A stretch of 49,104 nt of DNA from an uncultured Bacilli bacterium (GCA_934725685.1 CAKVBX010000010.1:1-49104); one strand, 5' to 3'; positions 40,972 through 49,104 are shown, counted from the stretch's first letter. Numbers and translations: made by a program. Notes: a model not told the origin generated them from the letters alone.

Positions 40972-43026
40972 TTATTTCGTGTTGTATTCCTTCATGATGC
41001 CGTCAACGAGATTCTCTGGGACTTTCTCATAGTCTTCGAAGGTGAGGTTGAAGAATCCGGTACCCTTGGTGATGGATTTGAGTTCGTTGGCATATTCTTG
41101 GATTTCAGCTTCCGGTACTACGGCTGTGATTTCGAGGTTGCCCGTGCTGCTCTCTTCCGTGGACAGGATTTTTCCTCTTCTCTTGCTGAGATCGGAGAGG
41201 ACGGCGCCGAGGTAATCTGCTGTCACATTGATCACCATTCTGTCGTAAGGTTCGAGAAGAATCGGCTTGCAGTTCTTATAGGCTTCCCTAAAGGCGAGGA
41301 TGGCTGCGTTCTTGAACGCCATTTCGTTGGAGTCGACACTGTGCTGTTTGCCGTCGAGCAATGTTGCCTTGACATGGATGACCGGCGCCTGAATGAGCCC
41401 ACCGTGTTCGAGGGCCTCTAGGAATCCTTTTTCGACAGCAGGGAAGTACCCTTTGTCGATGTGACCGCCGAAGACGGTGGATTCGAAGCTGGTATCCTCG
41501 GCCGGTTCAAAGGCCATGTTGACGACACCATAATAACCGCTGCCGCCAGACTGCTTGATGTATCTGCCTTCGCTTTCGGCGCGGCATGTGATGGTTTCCT
41601 TATAGACAATCTTCGGCTTTTCCGTTGTGAAACGAATCTTATTGCTTTCTTTTATTTTCTCTAAGATGTAGGTGAGATGAGAGGAAGAGAGAGAACCAAT
41701 CAGGATCTGGTTGGTGATGTTGTTTTTCTCGAAGTGGATGGTCGGATTTTCCGCCTGCATTTTTTCGACGGCAGGGAATAACTTATCGGAATCGGTTTTG
41801 GTTTCGGGAATCAGAGCGCGGAAATAGGTGGCACTCGGATAGTTGGTCGGTTTGAAGTGGATGGCAATGGCAGGGTCACAGAGCGTTTCGGAAAGCTTGA
41901 GTTCGTCCATCTTGGTGAAAGCGCCGATGTCACCGGCACTGACGGAGTCGGTAGGGGTAAGTTTCTCGCCGCAGATGCTGAAGAGGGCGTTGACTTTGTA
42001 TTTTTTGTCTTTGTCCGGAGAATAGAGTTCATCGCCGAGATGGACGATGCCGGAGTTCACTTTGAAGACGGAGATGAGTCCCTGATAAGGGTTATAGCTG
42101 TTCTTGAAGACCGATAAGGTCACCGGCGCTTCGATTTCGGTCTTGACAGGAATTTCCTTTCCGTCTTTGTCCGTTGCGATGATCGGATGGAGATCGAGGG
42201 GACTCGGGAGATAGTCGATGAACATATCCATCATGGTATTGATGCCGATATCCTTCGTGGCGGAACCGACGAGAATCGGGAAGAGTTCTCCGGTGAGGAC
42301 ACCATGTCTGAGACCTGTCTTGATTTCTTCATTCGTCAGGGCCTCACCGGAGAAGAACTTTTCGAGAAGCTCATCGCTGGTTGTGGCAACGGCCTCGGCA
42401 AGACGGTTGTGGAGTTCGAAGACGACCTGCCTTTTTTCGACATAAATGACATCGTCGACACAGTCGGAGCCGTTGTATTTTCTCGCCTTCATCTCCGGAA
42501 TGTTGATGAAGCCGTCAAAGGTATCTTCTTTGCCAATCGGATAGGAGAAGGGAACGCAGTTCTTGTCCAGTTTCTCTTTGATATCTTCATAGAGTGCAGT
42601 GAAATTGATGTTTTCCTTGTCCATCTTGTTGACGTAGAGGATAATCGGAATGTTTCTCTTGCGGAGCGTCTGGAAGTTCTTGATGGTTCCAATTTGGACG
42701 CCCTTGGAAGCATCGATGACAAGAATGGCACCTTTGATCAGTCTTGTGATGCCTAAGGTCTCGTAAATGAAATCGTCATTGCCGGGAAGATCGATGAGAT
42801 TGAATTTATAGTCCTTATAAGTGATGGGGACGATGGCACTGGAGAGGGAACACTGCTTCTTCTTTTCGTCAGGGAGATAGTCAGAGAGTGTGTTCTTCTC
42901 TTCGACGCTTCCTTTTTTCCTGAGAAGTCCGCTTTTATAGGCTAAGGACTCCACAAGGGTTGTCTTACCACATCCCTGATGACCGACAACGGCAATGTTT
43001 CGAATTTTGTCCGGAGAATAGTTCAT
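40972..43026 (-). CDS. Elongation factor G-like GTPase (FusA paralogue)
   Basis: 684 residues from the ATG at 43026 (AAAGGAAC upstream). EF-G domain plan: G domain with AVVGHQGCGKTTLVESL (G1), DLPGNDDF (G3), NKMD (G4) and GSA (G5), then domains II-V with CRAESEGRYIKQSGG in domain IV and a final domain with EITAVVPEAEI. The usual G3 is DTPGHVDF; here the catalytic His is Asn. It belongs with EF-G-like paralogues, not the main factor, which should be encoded elsewhere near rpsG/tuf. Its role in translation is not established. A cre-type site upstream suggests catabolite control. Confidence 0.88.
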   Translation of the reverse strand: MNYSPDKIRNIAVVGHQGCGKTTLVESLAYKSGLLRKKGSVEEKNTLSDYLPDEKKKQCSLSSAIVPITYKDYKFNLIDLPGNDDFIYETLGITRLIKGAILVIDASKGVQIGTIKNFQTLRKRNIPIILYVNKMDKENINFTALYEDIKEKLDKNCVPFSYPIGKEDTFDGFINIPEMKARKYNGSDCVDDVIYVEKRQVVFELHNRLAEAVATTSDELLEKFFSGEALTNEEIKTGLRHGVLTGELFPILVGSATKDIGINTMMDMFIDYLPSPLDLHPIIATDKDGKEIPVKTEIEAPVTLSVFKNSYNPYQGLISVFKVNSGIVHLGDELYSPDKDKKYKVNALFSICGEKLTPTDSVSAGDIGAFTKMDELKLSETLCDPAIAIHFKPTNYPSATYFRALIPETKTDSDKLFPAVEKMQAENPTIHFEKNNITNQILIGSLSSSHLTYILEKIKESNKIRFTTEKPKIVYKETITCRAESEGRYIKQSGGSGYYGVVNMAFEPAEDTSFESTVFGGHIDKGYFPAVEKGFLEALEHGGLIQAPVIHVKATLLDGKQHSVDSNEMAFKNAAILAFREAYKNCKPILLEPYDRMVINVTADYLGAVLSDLSKRRGKILSTEESSTGNLEITAVVPEAEIQEYANELKSITKGTGFFNLTFEDYEKVPENLVDGIMKEYNTK

Positions 43027-43044
43027 GAGATAAGTTCCTTTCAA

Positions 43045-43058
43045 TGTAATCGCTTACA
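43045..43058. promoter_or_regulatory. cre-type operator (CcpA/LacI family) before the EF-G-like gene
   Basis: TGTAATCGCTTACA fits the cre consensus TGWAANCGNTNWCA at every fixed position. It lies 19 bases before the EF-G-like start and downstream of a minus-strand TATACT box at about 43074-43079, so binding would block elongation. Confidence 0.7.
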
Positions 43059-43252
43059 TTATTGTTGACTTTAGTATACATGATTCCAATCCGAAAAGGT
43101 ACTATTTTTTCCTGATGTCCTCTTTTCTTCGGTGATCTTTGTCTGATTGCTTGCTTTTTAGCGGAATTTTAGCTCTTTGATTGTTTTTCTATTGCATTTT
43201 TTATTCTGTCGTTTAAGATAATGATAGATATGCATCACGGAGGTTACTGAAT

Positions 43253-43558
43253 ATGGCTGCTAAGAAAGAAGAAGCAAAGAAGACGGAAAAGGTCGAAAAG
43301 AAAGAAGAAGTTGCTAAGGAAGATACCCCTGCTGTTGAGGAGAAGAAACCGGTCAACAACGGGAAGACCTATATCCTTACGAAGAGAAAAGAGGATGGGA
43401 TGTGGGCTCTGAAATATAGCGGTGGCGAGAGAGTCATCAAACTCTTCAAGACCCAGAAAGAAGCTCTTGAATTCACGAAGCAGAGAGCTGAAAACAACGA
43501 CAGAGCGATTCTTGTGCGTGCTTCAAAGGGCGCTCACAAGGGAAAATTCCAGAAATAG
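43253..43558 (+). CDS. DUF2188-domain protein with Lys/Glu-rich N-terminal tail
   Basis: 101 residues. A ~36-residue tail rich in Lys, Glu and Ala (AAKKEEAKKTEKVEKKEE...) leads into a compact domain (about 38-100): YILTKRKEDGMWALKYSGGERVIKLFKTQKEALEFTKQRAEN...VRASKGAHKGKFQK, the DUF2188 pattern. Function unknown. The ribosome site ACGGAGG is good and a strong terminator follows, so it is a single-gene transcript. The leader recalls the one added to PPDK. Confidence 0.75.
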   Translation: MAAKKEEAKKTEKVEKKEEVAKEDTPAVEEKKPVNNGKTYILTKRKEDGMWALKYSGGERVIKLFKTQKEALEFTKQRAENNDRAILVRASKGAHKGKFQK

Positions 43559-43598
43559 TTTTTGCGGGATTTCTCTCAATCATCCGATGGAAATCACC

Positions 43599-43646
43599 CT
43601 ATCATCATTCCCTGATTAGCCTTGGGGAATGATGATAGCTTTTTTT
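43599..43646 (+). terminator. Terminator of the DUF2188 gene
   Basis: CTATCATCATTCCC and GGGAATGATGATAG form a 14-bp stem, then seven T. Confidence 0.88.
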
Positions 43647-43773
43647 GTTTGCAATTTGTGGTGCCAATCTTAGACATCGTTTCTAAGATTTATGAAAAAT
43701 CATAACGAGAGTGGAACTTGCCGGAATGCACTGATGCCCCGATGAAAGAGCTGAGAGGATTTTATAAAAGGAA

Positions 43774-43793
43774 TTCCTATTAATTATTAGGAA
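43774..43793. promoter_or_regulatory. Near-perfect palindrome upstream of ftsH
   Basis: TTCCTATTAATTATTAGGAA, 20 bases with one mismatched pair. A related half (ATTATTTCCTAA) recurs at about 43815-43826. Possible operator, 65 bases upstream of the ftsH -35. The rest of 43647-43857 shows nothing else. Confidence 0.45.
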
Positions 43794-43857
43794 AAAAACC
43801 GATTGGCTTGGTAATTATTTCCTAAAAATGGCCCTTGGAATGATTCGATGATATTTC

Positions 43858-43886
43858 TTGAAATACCCATTTGTTTTTTGTATAGT
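43858..43886 (+). promoter_or_regulatory. ftsH promoter
   Basis: TTGAAA (43858-43863), 17 bases, TATAGT (43881-43886). This lies inside the longer frame that opens at 43848, supporting the start at 43926. Confidence 0.7.
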
Positions 43887-43925
43887 TATATCGGCTATTC
43901 AAATAGTGAAAAATGGAGGTTTCCA

Positions 43926-46601
43926 ATGGAAAAAAAGAAAATCCATGGGGCCATTGATTTCACCCAATCCTATGAGATGAAATTCTCCGATGGAGAGGAT
44001 GGAAACAATGAAAGACCGAATCGAAGAAATCCAGGTTCTCCCCAGCCTGGAAATAAGGGATATCTTCGACTGATTCTCATCGTCCTCAGTTTTATTGCCC
44101 TTGTGTCGATGATGCTTTATTTCTTTGTGTTTCGCTCTTCGAACAATGTCGTGACCTACAGCGGCTCCGATATTGTTTATAAGGTCGATTACGATGATGA
44201 CGGGCAATACGATGATATCCTTGATTTCGACAAGAAAACGACCACGAAGGATAAATCCATCGGTGAGTTCACCAAGGAAGAAGGCGATCTTGCCAAAATC
44301 CTTCTACATCCTTCTTATGGCGCACAGGATAAGAGCACCCCTTATGCCAATCTGACGATGACCGTCGTCCTGTCGAACCAGACGAACAAGATGTATTATC
44401 TGACCGGTTCCTATACTTTGATCGATACCTCGGGCAAGCAGTCCGCCAAGAAATACACCTATCGCGCTGTCCTTTCCGAAGACCAGTATCTCACCTATAT
44501 CGAACCAATCATTAAATATGTCAAGTGCCTGGATTCCAAGGGCGAACTTGTCTATTACTACTCCGGAACGACCGGACGCTTCAACTATGGTGTTGAAAGC
44601 TCTTCCAGCGTCTCGTCCTGGCTCGTTCCTCTTCTCCTTCTTGTCGTGATGATTGTGGCGATGTACTTCTTCTATTCCAGAATGTCCAAAGGCGCCGGTG
44701 CCGGCAGCAATCCGATGTCTGGCTTTGTCAACAATGTCGCACGCAAACAGACAGGAAGCAAGATCCGCTTCTCCGATGTTGCCGGATGCGATGAAGCCAA
44801 GGCAGAACTCGTCGAAATGGTCGATTACTTCCATGCAACGGATAAATATACCAGACTTGGCGCCAAACTGCCGCATGGTGTTCTCTTAGTCGGCCCGCCT
44901 GGCACCGGTAAGACCCTCTTAGCCAAAGCTGTTGCCGGCGAAGCCAATGTCCCCTTCTATTCCATCTCCGGTTCCGACTTTGTCGAAATGTATGTCGGTG
45001 TCGGCGCTTCCCGTGTCCGTTCCCTTTTCAAAACAGCTAAGCAGAACGCTCCCTGTCTGATTTTCATTGATGAAATCGATGCGGTCGGACGTCAGAGAGG
45101 CAGCGGTATCGGCGGCGGAAACGATGAACGTGAGCAGACCCTCAATGAACTCCTCGTTGAAATGGACGGCTTCGAAGACAACAATGGTGTCATCGTCATG
45201 GCGGCAACAAACCGTAGTGACGTCCTCGACCCCGCCCTTACCCGTCCTGGCCGTTTTGACAGAACTATCACAGTCGACCTCCCTGATAAGGCAGGCCGTG
45301 CCGCTATTCTTAAGGTACATGCGAGAAAGAAGAAAGTCGCTAATGATGTCAGCTTCGACAATATTGCGACAAGAACCGTCGGTTTCTCCGGCGCCGACCT
45401 TGCCAATATCATGAACGATGCGGCGATTCTCGCCGTCCGTGCCAACAGAAATGCCATCACGACTTCGGATATCGATGAGGCCATCGACAGAGCTATCTCC
45501 GGCCCTGCCAAGAAGTCCCATCTCGAACCCGAAGAGAGAAAGCAAGTCGCCTACCATGAGGCAGGACATGCCGTCATCGGCATCTTCCTCCCTTATTCCG
45601 ATAAAGTCCAGAAAATTACGATTGTCCCCCGTGGAAGAACTGGCGGTCATGTTCTCATGACACCGGAAAAAGACAGATTCCTCATGACGAAGAATCAGCT
45701 CTTGGCCCGTATCACCGGTTATCTCGGCGGTCGTACCAGTGAAGAAATCTTCTTCGGTGATGTCTCTACCGGTGCCAGCAACGACATCGAAGTAGCGACG
45801 AATATCGCCAGAAGCATGGTCACAGAATACGGCATGTCCGACCTTGGCCCGATTCAGTATGAAAAACCGGGCGGCAGTGTCTTTTTGGGAAGAGACTACA
45901 ATTCCACTCAGGCCAACTATTCCACTCAGATTGCCTTTGAAATCGATAAAGCCATCCGTTCCATTGTGGAAAGCTGCCATGAAGAGGCAAGAAAACTGCT
46001 CGAAGAGCATCGCGACGATGTCACTTTGATTGCCGAAACGCTGATCAAGAATGAGACGATTACCTCCGATCAAATCGATTATCTTCTCAAGAATAGAAGA
46101 CTTCCAGAAGTTGACGAACACAAGCTTCAGGAACCGGGCGGAGAACCGAAGAATAAGAACAACATCATTCTTTATCCCGGCTATGGTTATTTCTATAAGG
46201 AAATGGACCGTATTCTCGAACAGAATCCTTCCCGTATTGTCTTAGTCGTCGCAACCGGTGCAGGGCAGAAGATTACGGAAGAACAATTCCGCGAAGCCTG
46301 TGCAAACGGTGCGGCAGATCCTTCCAGAGTCGGTCTCTTCTTTATGGAGTATTCTCTGAGCATGACGATTTCGATGTCGATAGAAAGCTTCGGTGAACAT
46401 CTCGAGAGTTATGCCGGTGTTCCAATCCTTCTCATCAAGACCGATGATACCACGGTGAAACACCTCAAAGAGAAATATCAGCCCAAAGCGGAAACGATGA
46501 AAACTGATCGCCCGGGTGTCGTCAAGGAAATTCTTCCTTCCGACAGAAAGCCGAAATCCGATGAGCCGAATCAAAATGATAACAATCAGAGCCAAGAGTA
46601 A
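43926..46601 (+). CDS. ftsH: Membrane AAA protease FtsH with C-terminal extra domain
   Basis: 891 residues from the ATG at 43926 (GGAGG 7 bases upstream). ATP-dependent zinc protease of the membrane. Two membrane segments (about 39-64 and 233-253) flank an extracytoplasmic part; AAA module with GPPGTGKTLLAKA (about 323) and FIDEIDAVG; zinc site YHEAGHAV (His544, His548). Typical bacterial FtsH is about 610-700 residues. Here the usual end near residue 725 is followed by about 165 more: a globular-looking part (NIILYPGYGYFYKEMDRI...IVLVVATGAGQ... VPILLIKTDD) and a charged, Asn/Gln-rich tail. An 11-base gap to the next gene suggests an operon with the HTH protein and lemA. Confidence 0.96.
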   Translation: MEKKKIHGAIDFTQSYEMKFSDGEDGNNERPNRRNPGSPQPGNKGYLRLILIVLSFIALVSMMLYFFVFRSSNNVVTYSGSDIVYKVDYDDDGQYDDILDFDKKTTTKDKSIGEFTKEEGDLAKILLHPSYGAQDKSTPYANLTMTVVLSNQTNKMYYLTGSYTLIDTSGKQSAKKYTYRAVLSEDQYLTYIEPIIKYVKCLDSKGELVYYYSGTTGRFNYGVESSSSVSSWLVPLLLLVVMIVAMYFFYSRMSKGAGAGSNPMSGFVNNVARKQTGSKIRFSDVAGCDEAKAELVEMVDYFHATDKYTRLGAKLPHGVLLVGPPGTGKTLLAKAVAGEANVPFYSISGSDFVEMYVGVGASRVRSLFKTAKQNAPCLIFIDEIDAVGRQRGSGIGGGNDEREQTLNELLVEMDGFEDNNGVIVMAATNRSDVLDPALTRPGRFDRTITVDLPDKAGRAAILKVHARKKKVANDVSFDNIATRTVGFSGADLANIMNDAAILAVRANRNAITTSDIDEAIDRAISGPAKKSHLEPEERKQVAYHEAGHAVIGIFLPYSDKVQKITIVPRGRTGGHVLMTPEKDRFLMTKNQLLARITGYLGGRTSEEIFFGDVSTGASNDIEVATNIARSMVTEYGMSDLGPIQYEKPGGSVFLGRDYNSTQANYSTQIAFEIDKAIRSIVESCHEEARKLLEEHRDDVTLIAETLIKNETITSDQIDYLLKNRRLPEVDEHKLQEPGGEPKNKNNIILYPGYGYFYKEMDRILEQNPSRIVLVVATGAGQKITEEQFREACANGAADPSRVGLFFMEYSLSMTISMSIESFGEHLESYAGVPILLIKTDDTTVKHLKEKYQPKAETMKTDRPGVVKEILPSDRKPKSDEPNQNDNNQSQE

Positions 46602-46612
46602 AGGAGGAAAAT

Positions 46613-47185
46613 ATGGCTACTAAAAAGTTTACAAAGCACGCCCAAAGGGTCCTCAACCACAATCCGAATGTTGTGAAGTGCACAGAGAGTAAGATCTCTT
46701 TCACGGAAGAGTTCGCTCTTAAAGTCGTCGATGCCCTGAAGAAGGGAGAAGACCCTTATCAGATCTTCGAAGAGAACGGTCTTTCCTTAAGAATCTTAGG
46801 AAAGTCCAGAGTCAACGGCATCATCGGATTATGGAAGTCCAAGTATGAACTGGAGAACCTGCCGAGAAGAAAAGTCGTCAAAGAGAAGACGAAGGTTGTC
46901 GAGACTGCCAAGGAGAGAAGAGAGAAGAATCTGAAGCTCGCTGTCGAAGAAATCGAAAAGCTTGTCAAGGATCCTGCTGCTCTCGAACTTCCGGAAGACA
47001 CGGATGAGGAAACCCTTCATTTTGCCGCCATCAAGAAGGTCTACGATTCCAAGATGAAAGTTGTCGTCAAGGATGTCATCGAACATTACGGCTATTCCTA
47101 TATGAAGTATTATGCCTATCTTGAGACGAAGAAGCCTAAAGATACGTTTGTCAACATTCTCAATCCGCATAACAGAAAGAAATAA
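46613..47185 (+). CDS. HTH protein resembling the IS3-type transposase accessory domain
   Basis: 190 residues. The N-terminal ~70 (FTKHAQRVLNHNPNVVKCTES-KISFTEEFALKVVDALKKGEDPYQIFEENG...) match by eye the helix-turn-helix protein encoded by IS150/IS3-type elements. The remaining ~120 residues are charged and helical, with no catalytic motif. There are no inverted repeats or transposase orfB nearby, and AAAGGAGG fits an ordinary gene in the ftsH-lemA operon, so it appears domesticated. Likely DNA-binding; target unknown. Confidence 0.6.
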   Translation: MATKKFTKHAQRVLNHNPNVVKCTESKISFTEEFALKVVDALKKGEDPYQIFEENGLSLRILGKSRVNGIIGLWKSKYELENLPRRKVVKEKTKVVETAKERREKNLKLAVEEIEKLVKDPAALELPEDTDEETLHFAAIKKVYDSKMKVVVKDVIEHYGYSYMKYYAYLETKKPKDTFVNILNPHNRKK

Positions 47186-47199
47186 AGAGGAATCATTCA

Positions 47200-47802
47200 A
47201 TGAATTTTTTAGCTAATGAAGGACTCTCCATCGACGCCATCATAGGCATTGCCGTTGTTGTCCTTGTCGTCATTCTTATCGTCTCCATCATCGGATGGTG
47301 GATTTCCAAGATGAACTATTTCCGCAAGCAGCAGGTCAAGATCAAAGAGGCTGCCTCCGGAATCGATGTCGCCCTCACCAAGAGATTCGACCTCCTCACC
47401 AAACAGTTCAATATCTGCAAAGGCTATGCCAAGCATGAGAACGAAACCCTTGTCGATGTCACCAAGATGCGTGCCGACTATCATGAAGGAACCGGCGATG
47501 TCAAAGAGATGAATCAGTTTAACGCACAGATGGACAAGCTCTCCAAGAGCATCAACATTGTCGTCGAACGTTATCCTGAACTCAAGGCGGACAAGATGTT
47601 TGTCTCTCTTTCCAATTCCTGCACCGATGTCGAAGAACATCTTCAGGCTGCCAGAAGACTCTACAATGCCGATGTCTCCGAATACAATCAGGCGATTGTC
47701 GCTTTCCCTGGCTCTATTGTCGCAAAAGCCATCCATGCCACGGCTGCTGAATTCTTCAAAGCAGAAGAAGAGAAACGTGCTGACGTCAAGATGGAATTCT
47801 AA
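47200..47802 (+). CDS. lemA: LemA-family protein
   Basis: 200 residues: an N-terminal membrane helix (about 11-34) and a long helical LemA domain (FRKQQVKIKEAASGIDVALTKRFDLLTKQFNI..., then LVDVTKMRADY, AARRLYNADVSEYN, FPGSIVAKA). LemA proteins sit in the membrane with a soluble helical bundle; their role is not established. It lies 14 bases after the HTH gene. Confidence 0.93.
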   Translation: MNFLANEGLSIDAIIGIAVVVLVVILIVSIIGWWISKMNYFRKQQVKIKEAASGIDVALTKRFDLLTKQFNICKGYAKHENETLVDVTKMRADYHEGTGDVKEMNQFNAQMDKLSKSINIVVERYPELKADKMFVSLSNSCTDVEEHLQAARRLYNADVSEYNQAIVAFPGSIVAKAIHATAAEFFKAEEEKRADVKMEF

Positions 47803-47823
47803 CCGTTACGATTCAATAAAAAG

Positions 47824-47850
47824 AATGGCAGTGTCAAAGCTGCCATTTTT
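47824..47850 (+). terminator. Terminator directly abutting the next ribosome site
   Basis: AATGGCAG/CTGCCATT stem with an 8-base loop, then TTTTT, immediately followed by GGAGG of the next gene. It ends the lemA transcript; read-through could feed the next gene. Confidence 0.75.
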
Positions 47851-47862
47851 GGAGGAAAGAGA

Positions 47863-48471
47863 ATGAAAAAACTGACATTTCAGGATGAAGAAGCAAAAAA
47901 AATCGTGGAAGGCGGCTATGTGCTGGCACTACCGACGGAGACTGTATACGGCCTCGGCGTCCGTTTCGATGACGAAAGCGCCTATGAACGCCTTTGCAAA
48001 GCCAAAAACCGGAGGCCCGACAAGGCAATCGCCGTCATGTGCTCGGTAGATTTCCCCCTGGAACAGTATTTTGAAATTTCCGAGGGGGCGAGGAGAGTGA
48101 TAGATCGTTTCCTTCCCGGACCACTCACCTGTCTGGTGAAGGCGAAGGAAACCGCTCCGTATCAGACCCACCTCGGTACTCATATCGCCGGAATTCGGAT
48201 TCCGGACAAGAAAGAATTACTCGATTTCCTTTCCTCTTTCCCTTTCGCACTCCAGGTCACCAGCGCTAATATGTCCGGAGAGAAGGCGACACCGGATTAT
48301 GAGGATGTCCTTCGCATCTTCCGCAACAGCGAAGAAGTAAAAGGCATTGTCAAAGGAACCTGCAAGAGCGGGACCCCGACCACCGTCGTCGATCTGACCA
48401 AAGAGAAACCAATCGTCCTCCGGGAAGGGGAAATCACCCTTTCGGAAATTGAATCCGTCTTCTATAAATAA
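47863..48471 (+). CDS. tsaC: Threonylcarbamoyl-AMP synthase (Sua5/YrdC family)
   Basis: 202 residues, a single YrdC domain: GGYVLALPTETVYGLGVRFD, the KAKNRRPDKAIAVMC lysine-arginine site, LPGPLTCLVKA, and the SANMSGE motif. Makes threonylcarbamoyl-AMP from Thr, bicarbonate and ATP for t6A modification of tRNA. It lacks the extra Sua5 C-terminal domain, so TsaC-type. GGAGG precedes the ATG. Confidence 0.93.
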   Translation: MKKLTFQDEEAKKIVEGGYVLALPTETVYGLGVRFDDESAYERLCKAKNRRPDKAIAVMCSVDFPLEQYFEISEGARRVIDRFLPGPLTCLVKAKETAPYQTHLGTHIAGIRIPDKKELLDFLSSFPFALQVTSANMSGEKATPDYEDVLRIFRNSEEVKGIVKGTCKSGTPTTVVDLTKEKPIVLREGEITLSEIESVFYK

Positions 48472-48495
48472 ATAGAATAAAAGGAGAATAACAAT

Positions 48496-48933
48496 ATGAA
48501 AATCGCATTTGCCTGTGACCACGGAGGCATCGCCGTCAAGGAAGCAGTGCTCAGCCATCTGAAAGAGAAAGGTTATGATGTCATCGACTGCGGAACCTTT
48601 TCTGCGGAGTCCTGCCATTATCCGGAATTCGCTCACCTTGCCGCAACGAAAGTGAAAGAGGGAGCAGCAGAAAAGGGAATCCTTGTCTGCAGTTCCGGAG
48701 AGGGCGTCGCCATCGTCGCCAACAAAGTGAGGGGCATCCGTTGTGGCATCGGATACAACGACGAAGTGAGCCACTTGATCGTGGAACACAACCATTCCAA
48801 CATGATTGCTTTCGGTGCAAAGTTCATGAGTGAAGAGGAAATTTTGAAAAGAATTGATATTTTCCTCAATGCTAAAGAAGAACATGGAAGACATGATATC
48901 CGTGTTCAAATGATCGATAATTACGAAGAATAA
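48496..48933 (+). CDS. rpiB: Ribose-5-phosphate isomerase B
   Basis: 145 residues, RpiB/LacAB fold: FACDHGGI near the start, the active-site Cys in GILVCSSGEGVAIVANKV, and a His-rich EHNHSNMIAFG. Interconverts ribose-5-P and ribulose-5-P in the pentose phosphate pathway. The loop reads CSSGEG where most RpiB have CGTG(I/V)G, a known variant; allose- or galactose-phosphate isomerase activity cannot be excluded. It follows tsaC by 24 bases with AAGGAG. Confidence 0.93.
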   Translation: MKIAFACDHGGIAVKEAVLSHLKEKGYDVIDCGTFSAESCHYPEFAHLAATKVKEGAAEKGILVCSSGEGVAIVANKVRGIRCGIGYNDEVSHLIVEHNHSNMIAFGAKFMSEEEILKRIDIFLNAKEEHGRHDIRVQMIDNYEE

Positions 48934-48946
48934 GGGAAAAAGCAGA

Positions 48947-48991
48947 AAAAAGGCATCAGTTTCGGCGCTTCGCTGGAAGGTGCCTTTTCTT
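48947..48991 (+). terminator. rpiB terminator
   Basis: AAAAAGGCA/TGCCTTTT outer stem with an inner CGGCG/CGCTG stem; TTCTTGTTTTC follows. The remaining bases to 49104 show no gene. Confidence 0.65.
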
Positions 48992-49104
48992 GTTTTCTTC
49001 AATTTGCGAAAAAAAGATAAAATTTTTGTGTCATTGTTCAGTGATTTTGTCCCTATATCTTCATGTGTCTCCAAGGATGATCTAACGATGGTTTCTTTTG
49101 TTTC

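Noticed and set aside
44919..46121. 400-codon minus-strand frame inside ftsH
   Set aside because: Antisense to the AAA and protease domains of FtsH; no start signal or domain.
46613..47185. An active IS3-family insertion at the HTH gene
   Set aside because: No second transposase frame with a DDE core and no inverted repeats around it.
1..49104. Mollicute-type recoding of TGA as tryptophan
   Set aside because: TGA ends several genes exactly where the families should end, and Trp is encoded by TGG throughout.

Overview
The window reads as a chromosomal segment of a Gram-positive bacterium of the Bacillota, most likely an uncultured Bacilli/Erysipelotrichia-type or Mollicutes-related gut lineage. 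The reasons are a secG-rnr-smpB cluster, a CIRCE element before htpG, a CcpA-type cre match, lipobox lipoproteins, strong AGGAGG ribosome sites, a Trk/Ktr potassium module, a SNF2/SWIM pair like Bacillus YwqA/YwqB, and pyruvate phosphate dikinase with very biased codon use. TGA is used as a normal stop. The species cannot be named from the sequence alone.

Layout. 1-3500 is an accessory edge: a possible gene tail, the decayed 3' end of an ABC-transporter ATPase gene, a DUF234-type ATPase gene with a consensus promoter and tandem palindromic operators, a complete IS30-family element, and four 20-bp-period repeats. 3514-3904 is tmRNA (ssrA, minus strand). 3984-6703 is a coupled pair of lipoproteins (lamin-tail protein and ComEC-like metallo-beta-lactamase). 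7270-11828 is the SWIM/SNF2 pair. 11932-14864 (minus) holds a membrane protein that looks like an inactivated site-2 protease, and a TetR regulator with an iron-type alcohol dehydrogenase. 15173-19061 (plus) holds ppdK and mutY. 19051-21544 (minus) is a tightly overlapping operon of one secreted PPC-domain protein and two related small membrane proteins.

21899-26055 is an iron-uptake island: feoA-feoA-feoB plus a Cys/His-tailed small protein, a DtxR-family regulator, and an overlooked 54-residue membrane-protein gene, with three matching 18-bp palindromes placed on consensus promoters. 26162-30373 is a MarR-controlled heterodimeric ABC exporter with two matching operators. 30468-33326 is a two-RCK-protein/TrkH potassium module. 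33458-37198 is smpB-rnr-secG. 37407-48933 (mostly plus) holds htpG, unknown membrane and metal-binding-tail proteins, an EF-G-like GTPase behind a cre site (minus), a DUF2188 protein, ftsH with a C-terminal extra domain, an HTH protein, lemA, a Sua5/YrdC synthase and rpiB.

Functional threads. Ribosome rescue and RNA decay (ssrA, smpB, rnr) are all present, but ssrA lies about 30 kb from smpB. Protein quality control is represented by FtsH and HtpG. Several housekeeping proteins (PPDK, RNase R, FtsH, DUF2188 protein, FeoB) carry charged or unusual extensions. The best leads for something undescribed are the iron-boxed small ORF at 25891-26055, the PPC/two-membrane-protein operon, the LTD/MBL lipoprotein pair, the FtsH extra domain with its HTH neighbour, and the repeat/hairpin region at 3294-3425.
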